From: Neodiprion pinetum
Taxonomy: Eukaryota > Arthropoda > Insecta > Hymenoptera > Diprionidae
DNA: 64,000 bases
NCBI RefSeq assembly: GCF_021155775.2
Contig: NC_060233.1
Coordinates: 4,196,501 to 4,260,500 of the forward strand
Direction of reading: 5' to 3'
Part shown: positions 58,524 through 64,000 of the stretch, piece by piece
How the letters are laid out: each line of letters starts with the position of its first letter
Position numbering within the stretch: the first letter of the stretch is position 1
Position numbers and translations under genes: made by a program
Notes under the pieces: generated by a model
Databases searched by the model: none
What the model was told of the DNA's origin: nothing
The model's input: only the letters and a program-made list of their open reading frames with translations

Positions 58524-58930
58524 CGTGAGAAAAAATTTTAGTACCGATTACCGCTCAGTCCTTAACTATTTTCATTTTTTGTCACAATCGAAAAATACAG
58601 TTCTAGGTAGAAAATGAAAATTAGCTTTCCAGTATACGTTACTATTCTTTCTCATTACGATCACCGGTGCTATATTTTCTTGCTACTGTTGCGAAAATTT
58701 AACGCTCGTGCAACGATAAATTGACGTTGAAGCCTTGTTTAACTAAAAAAGTAGGGTAAACCGAAGAAACTGATTCAGCGTTGCGATAACCAAAAAAGTA
58801 TCGACGATAGCGCAAAATGGTTAGGCGTACCTCGTTTTTCGTCATTCCAACGATATTCAAACAGTTTTTTTAACGATACCCGTTTTACCGAATTTTTCAA
58901 GTTACTGTAACAAATGAAATTTTTCTCAAT
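58524..58930 (+). mobile_element. Family A short transposon, near full length
   Basis: It is 407 bp, with ends CGTGAGAAAAAATTTTAGTA and AATGAAATTTTTCTCA. It has all internal blocks, including the CGATAGCGCAAAATGGTTAG segment missing from the deleted copies. Confidence 0.87.
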
Positions 58931-59495
58931 CTACGTACGTGCAGTAACAATATCACCGAGCATCCGTTAATCCGACGCGATGATACCTGTATCGAAATTC
59001 GAAACCTCATCCTATTCACGTAATATAACATTTTCAGACGAGACGACTGCTCGCTACTTCGAAATTCTACACCTCGTGTCCCATAGTCGTAAAGTTCAGG
59101 GCTAATTGTAAGTCTTGAGAGTAGGAGTGTGGTGGCGATTATTTCATGATTTTAGTTAGATACTGGTGAAGAATGACACATTTCGATATGCCGTCGAACC
59201 GCGTTGATACGTCAATTAAACTCTTCCGTTGTATAGACAAGTGTTTCAATTTTAAGAGGAGAATTAATGAAAAAGTCTGTAAGTACCTTTAACCAAAAAT
59301 ATAAAGAAGAGAAAAAATTGGAGAGAAAAATTGTTTTTTTTTTTTTTTTTTAAAGTGCATAGTTGTTTATGGATTGAATTCGTTTTTGGAAGCAATGAAA
59401 ATTGAAAATATATACTTTCAGTTTTTTTTTTCTTCATTTTTATCTTCATTTTGATCAAAATCGACGTTACGAAACTAAAACCGAACTTTCGTACG

Positions 59496-59660
59496 AGGCT
59501 GAAGTTAACGTAACGAAACATCATTAGGTGAAAAAAGTCATAAAGGCGTAATTTTAGAATGATTTTGAAGGAGTCGACTTTACGAAATATGAGTATATTT
59601 TTTTTATCGTGGTTCACTAAGTTTTACACATTATCAGAGTTGCGAAGTAACGATTTTTTT
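59496..59660. repeat. Diverged repeat, family C second copy
   Basis: It starts AGGCTGAAGTTAACGTAACG and parallels 37441-37560 at a moderate level. Right-hand edge uncertain. Confidence 0.45.
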
Positions 59661-60339
59661 TAAACATGCATCGTTACGGTAACGTTACCGACTATTAACG
59701 TTCCTACTTCCCTCGAGATGATTGATCAGAGACTAAACAGATAATCGTGAGGACGGTGATGCGGTTTCGAATTTGAATAGTCGAGAAATTACCTTGTTGC
59801 GAAACTCGAACTACAGAAATCAAACTTTTACGAAACGACAAAGTTTCGAATGGTTGGAAATCCGGTGCCGCAAAGTTCCCGGATGCAAGATTCCGAAAAA
59901 TAAAGCTTCGATGGAGTAAAATTCTGAAAATCAAAATATACTCACGCGGTATAGTTTACTCAACGAGTGGTTGTAAAAAAAAAAAAAAAGAAAAAATCCG
60001 AACAACCGAAAATCAAAATTGATCCAAATCCCGAACGTAAAAATATCGAAAATCCGAAAGAAAAGTTAAATTCACGGAACGAAAAATGTTGGATCATTTG
60101 GAATTTCGATATTTCAGACTTTAAAATTCTCTCATCTTCGCACTTTCGAAACTTTGATGTATCGTCCGCAAAAAAAAAAAAAAAAAAATTCGGAATTCGG
60201 CGCATTCGCAACTTTTCAAACTCCTCGTTTCAGTGTCGTACAAATCGTTCGTCTTTCGTTAAAAAAAAAAAACTCCTCAGAGTTGGATTCGACGATTACA
60301 CCCGTTGCATCTTAGCGCACAAAGCCGCCGATGTTCTTT

Positions 60340-60720
60340 GCGCATCGGGCGGCGCAGAGTGCAGTTGCTGTTAATTTCTGTTTCTGTTGCTGTTTCCGTT
60401 CGGTACTAAGAGACGCCGGTGCAGCAGCAGAGCTCGTGGGGTTCCGTATAGTCGTCATACGGACTCGAACACCGGCAACGCTTCGAAACCCAGTCAGCTG
60501 CTCCTGTCCTGTCAGAAAGACTCCGGCTACTCGCCACTCGCCTGGCTGTCAGTCGGTGCTGTGTTATTTTACAATTAGTCATACTTATTGACAGTCGAGT
60601 CGGCCACAAATCGCATATCGGTGATAAACCGAAAAGCTCTCTGTCGCATCGCGGTTTCGTTAATCGGCCGGTGAAGTTTCGGTTCGATCAAATACGTCAA
60701 GTTCGGTGATACGTGAATTT
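60340..60720 (+). promoter_or_regulatory. GC-rich block, candidate promoter or 5' UTR
   Basis: A sharp rise in GC stands in AT-rich DNA, with CAG/GCAGCAGCAG and many CG dinucleotides. It lies about 1 kb before the candidate first exon with ATG at 61699. The open stretch in two frames has no family features. It resembles the block at 15.4 kb, so a promoter is the best guess. Confidence 0.35.
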
Positions 60721-61698
60721 CTATTTATTGTTTCGTCGTCGCTCTTTTTTTTTTTTTTTTACATCTTCTTTAAATTTGTAAAACAGGTGAACGAGGCTAG
60801 TCAAGTTTCGTTACATTTTTCATTTCGCGTTGACGATTGGAACCGGTCTGTCCGACACGAATCTAAGAACACGTTTTTTGTTTCTACGATTTTATTTATT
60901 TATTTTTGTTTTTTTTCCTGTGCAAAAGTCAGTGATATCGGTTGTATAATTGCACAAGTTTTGCATTTTTCTTTTTTATTTTTCACCGATTTAAACTCGT
61001 TTTACATCGATTTTTATATCTTTACGCCGTTTTTTTATTTTTATTTTTTTTATTTTCATAGTTTATTGGATAAGCGAGGCATTTTTATCCTTATCGAATA
61101 TATGTAATTCCTGTTCAACTCGACGGTCTGGAATCTAGATTTATCTCACGTTACTCGTTATTCTGATGCTTCATTGATCGCAAAATCGTGCAGCGTATAA
61201 TTGCTGGAAAACAATTGGATAATGCGATGCTTGTACGTGACGTGATGTATTATTATACATGGTGTCGCAACAATGGTGATTGACGTATAAATAATTCTGT
61301 GCAGTGATTCGTTCGTTTTAAATATATATATATATACATATAATATATATATATATATATACAAGTGGATTTCAAGCTTGCAGTGAAAAGTGTTTGAAAA
61401 ATAAGAAAAAAAAAAAAAAAATGACCGTATAAAATCGGTTGTACGAATTTACTCTCGTTCTATTTTACCTCTCTATTCGTCTAGATTATATCTCGTGAAA
61501 ATATTGTCTATGATATTCTGAAGTTGAATGTTTGTTTTTTAAATGAAACCGAACGAAAGTGTGGATATAATATTTTTGTACGAGTGAAAAAGAAGAAATC
61601 GAATTTTGAGATAGGAAAAAGTTGATTGGGACGTTACACTGTGATAAATATTGTAAAATTTTTCACGCAATATTTTGGAATCGTCTCGACTGGTGAAT

Positions 61699-61850
61699 AT
61701 GATGTACCACAAGCCGACGACACCGCGTTTTCGTATAGCGGAACGTGTCAGCGTCTCCGTGAACAGTCGGCCGGTGTACAGTAAGCAAAACAGTCATACG
61801 AGCACCTGTAGCAGCCGAAGTGTTTGCTCAACGCCGCCATGTGTTACACG
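61699..61850 (+). CDS. Candidate first coding exon of an alternative transcript
   Basis: Two adjacent ATGs at 61699 open 50 codons (MMYHKPTTPRFRIAERVSVS, Ser/Thr/Arg-rich, with STCSSRSVCSTPPC) and end at donor ACACG|gtaaat in phase 2. Upstream, the frame stops at 61654 and there is no AG between that stop and the ATG, so this can only be a first exon. Phase 2 equals the phase of the last Wdr47 donor (50818), so it could feed the same downstream Wdr47 exons as a short isoform. It could equally start another gene to the right. The peptide is not recognised. Confidence 0.5.
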
Positions 61851-61918
61851 GTAAATTTTACACTCTTGTATGGTTTTACTCACGCTTTTGACGCTCGCGT
61901 TGTTATTACGTACGCTGA

Positions 61919-62333
61919 CAATGAGAGAAATTTTTAGTTCCGGTTACCGCTCGGTACTTGACTATTTTCATTTTTTACCACAGTCGATAAAATATAGTTC
62001 TAGGTAGAAAATGAAAATTAGTTTTCCAGTATCCGTTGCTATTCTTTCTCATTACGATCGCTGTTGCTAGATTTTCTCGCAAATGTTGCGAAAATTTAAC
62101 GCTCGTGCAACGATAAATTAACGTTAAAGCCTTGTTTAACTAAAAAAGTTGAGTAGACCTCAGAAACTGATTCAGCGCTGCAATAACCGAAAAAGGATCG
62201 ACAATGGCGCAAAATGGTTACGTGAACCTCGTTTTTCGCAATTCCAGCATTATTCAAACAGTTTTTTTAACGATACCTGTTTTACTGAATTTTTCCAGTT
62301 ACTGTAAGAAATTCATTTCAATTTTTCTCAGTG
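61919..62333 (+). mobile_element. Family A short transposon, near full length
   Basis: It is 415 bp, with ends CAATGAGAGAAATTTTTAG and CAATTTTTCTCAGTG. It lies 69 bp after the donor of the candidate exon ending at 61850. Confidence 0.88.
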
Positions 62334-62491
62334 TACCGAGTTTTCAGTTATTGTTGTTAGAAAGCAGGTTTAAAGTAATTACTTTATTAATCACGTTCGA
62401 GTGAAATTTACTTTTACTGTAAGGTATAAGTTGTACGAGAGGAATTTCAGATTCAATAAAGTCGTACGCAATTATCGTTAAGTCGTTTTGA

Positions 62492-62907
62492 CAGGGTGGC
62501 CATATGCTTGGAAAACTTGGAAAAGAAATCTGGAAATATCGGGGAATTTAAAAGACGTTATGGAAAATTTTTGGTTTGGTAATAGAAAAAATTGTAAATA
62601 TCAGTTTTCTATCATAGGAGTTGAAAATAGTTTTTTGGGATAAAAAATTTTTCTTTTTTTCACTTTGAGAAAAGAAAATTTTACCTTATATTGACTGTTT
62701 TGTATATTAGATATATTTTTATTTTTCAATTCGACTTGAATTTGAACCGAATACAAAGTTAACGAGCTGAACAATTTAGGTTGTAGTAACTTACCAGTAC
62801 AAGGGAAATATCAGAGAAAACTGGATCTTGAGTCATGGAAAACCTGGAAATGTCATTGAATTTTATTTTTTTATTTTTTTTTTTTTCAAAAATTTGTAGC
62901 CAGCCTG
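62492..62907. mobile_element. hAT-like repeat with CAGGGTGGCCA start
   Basis: It starts CAGGGTGGCCATATGCTTGG and ends TTTGTAGCCAGCCTG, with CTGGAAATATCGGGGAATTT inside, related to 34093-34423. No transposase and no clean target duplication were seen. Confidence 0.6.
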
Positions 62908-63701
62908 TTTGACGAACAATTATAAATTGTCTCAGAATCGTTAAAGGTACTTCCGAAAATCTAAATCGTATCTCACTCGCGTAATTGAGTCAATGAAAGT
63001 TATTCAAACTCGTCGAAAGTCACGTAGAGAGTAATTAATTAAACACGAACTCATTTTCAATTCTCTGCAACACAGCTAAATACGTTGAAAGTCATTTGGA
63101 GCCATTTTCAAGTGATAATGAAATCGTTACGAACCGCAAAAAGATACTTTGAGACATGTTTCAAGTCACGTTTAACCTCTTATTAAATCACTCGTGACCG
63201 TTAAGAATATTTTGGAACGCTCGAAGGTGGTCTTAAATTGTGTCAGGTAAACTTTCTGATTCTTTTCCACTTAAAATCTCTGCACAACGATCAGTTCTCG
63301 GCATATCGATTGCAGGTATCTGCAATATCATCGACGGTTGTGTTCGGAATTGTTGTTTAAATATTTCCAACGCGCTTAAAGTATAATGCAGAAAATCTCG
63401 GATCGCCTAAAAGAATGTCGATCCACTGATTGCGGTGACTGACTAAACGAGTGGCTGACTCATATCCGTTGAACAAGCTTCACGGCTGTTTGTACTCCAG
63501 GAATTTTGTTCTCTAACAATGGGCGTATGTATTTCAATTGTGCGTTATATGCAGTGCACAAGCAAATCTCTGACACTGAACATCGTGACGCAGCTGCTGC
63601 TTATCGTTGTACGTACGTACAAAAGGCGACTCTGATGAAAATGATTTACACGAATTTTTAAGGATATTCGGACGTTTCGTACGAAAGTTTAAACATGCGT
63701 A
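62908..63701. other. AT-rich spacer near window end
   Basis: Nothing gene-like or repetitive was recognised here by eye. Confidence 0.5.
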
Positions 63702-64000
63702 TACTGAGAAAAACTGAGTAAGACAGGTATCGTTAAAAAAATTCTTTGAATATTGTTGGGGTTACGAAAAACGAGGCACGCCTAACAATTTTGCGCTATC
63801 GTCGATCCATTTTTTGTAATTGTGAGGTTCACTCCTCTTTTTTAGTTAAACAAGGCCTTAACGTCTGTTATTGTTAAGAATTAAATTTTCACAACAGTTG
63901 CAAGAAAATATAGCAACAGTGATCGTAATGAGAAATAATAGTAACGGATACTAGAAAACTAATTTTCATTTTCTACCTAGAACTATATTTTTCGATTGTA
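63702..64000 (-). mobile_element. Family A short transposon, cut by window end
   Basis: It starts ATACTGAGAAAAACTGAG and follows the full-length copy at 3661 as far as TATTTTTCGATTGT at the window edge. About 110 bp remain outside. Confidence 0.87.

Larger units (their letters stand above)
50819..60340. other. Probable Wdr47 intron, AT-rich with transposons
   Basis: The last Wdr47 donor opens this stretch and no continuing exon is recognisable. A possible 18-19-base exon at about 52137 is discussed under rejected items. T/A runs, TA and CA tracts, a tetranucleotide run near 55895-55928 and several transposons (listed separately) fill it. Confidence 0.55.

Overview
This is a nuclear genomic window from an animal, almost certainly an insect. 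The evidence is spliced genes with GT-AG introns, many of them only 60-110 bp long, moderately GC-rich exons set in AT-rich non-coding DNA, homopolymer and dinucleotide tracts, and many short non-autonomous transposons. A hymenopteran (sawfly-like) origin is my best guess, but that is inference and not read from a marker. Layout: (1) 1-14.2 kb, plus strand, holds the 3' half of the giant E3 ubiquitin ligase Highwire/MYCBP2. I assign 22 phase-consistent exons (1672-13540) that run from the filamin-like domain through an SH3-like segment, a Myc-binding zinc-finger region and the DOC domain to the RING and the tandem-cysteine relay domain, with the conserved C-terminal end. The 5' half lies outside the window, and coding traces before 1672 could not be resolved. 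(2) 14.2-44.4 kb is AT-rich and gene-poor. It holds two candidate 5' exons (about 15.4-15.6 kb and 25.32-25.39 kb), several foldback transposons and long microsatellites. (3) 44.4-47.3 kb, minus strand, is a complete five-exon gene for a secreted, cysteine-free, Gln/Pro/Gly/Tyr-rich protein of about 634 residues with a signal peptide and a furin-type site; I do not recognise the family. (4) 48.8-50.8 kb, plus strand, holds the N-terminal exons of WDR47 (LisH, CTLH, Ser/Pro-rich linker, coiled coil). Its WD40 propeller is not seen and should lie to the right of the window. (5) 50.8-64 kb is AT-rich, probably WDR47 intron, with more transposons and a candidate alternative first exon (ATG at 61699) that ends in the same phase as the last WDR47 exon seen. 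How the genes relate: Highwire and WDR47 are both linked to neuronal microtubule and axon biology in other animals. If either candidate 5' exon (15.4 or 25.3 kb) belongs to WDR47, the secreted-protein gene sits nested, antisense, in a very long first WDR47 intron. The repeat landscape is the most unusual part: one roughly 410-bp family with CACTGAGA-type ends occurs about ten times in 64 kb, a second set with TGGGGCATTCC-type ends and TA flanks forms long hairpins, and two further foldbacks of about 0.63 kb are present. I see no CRISPR array, rRNA gene, bacterial operon or integrated virus.
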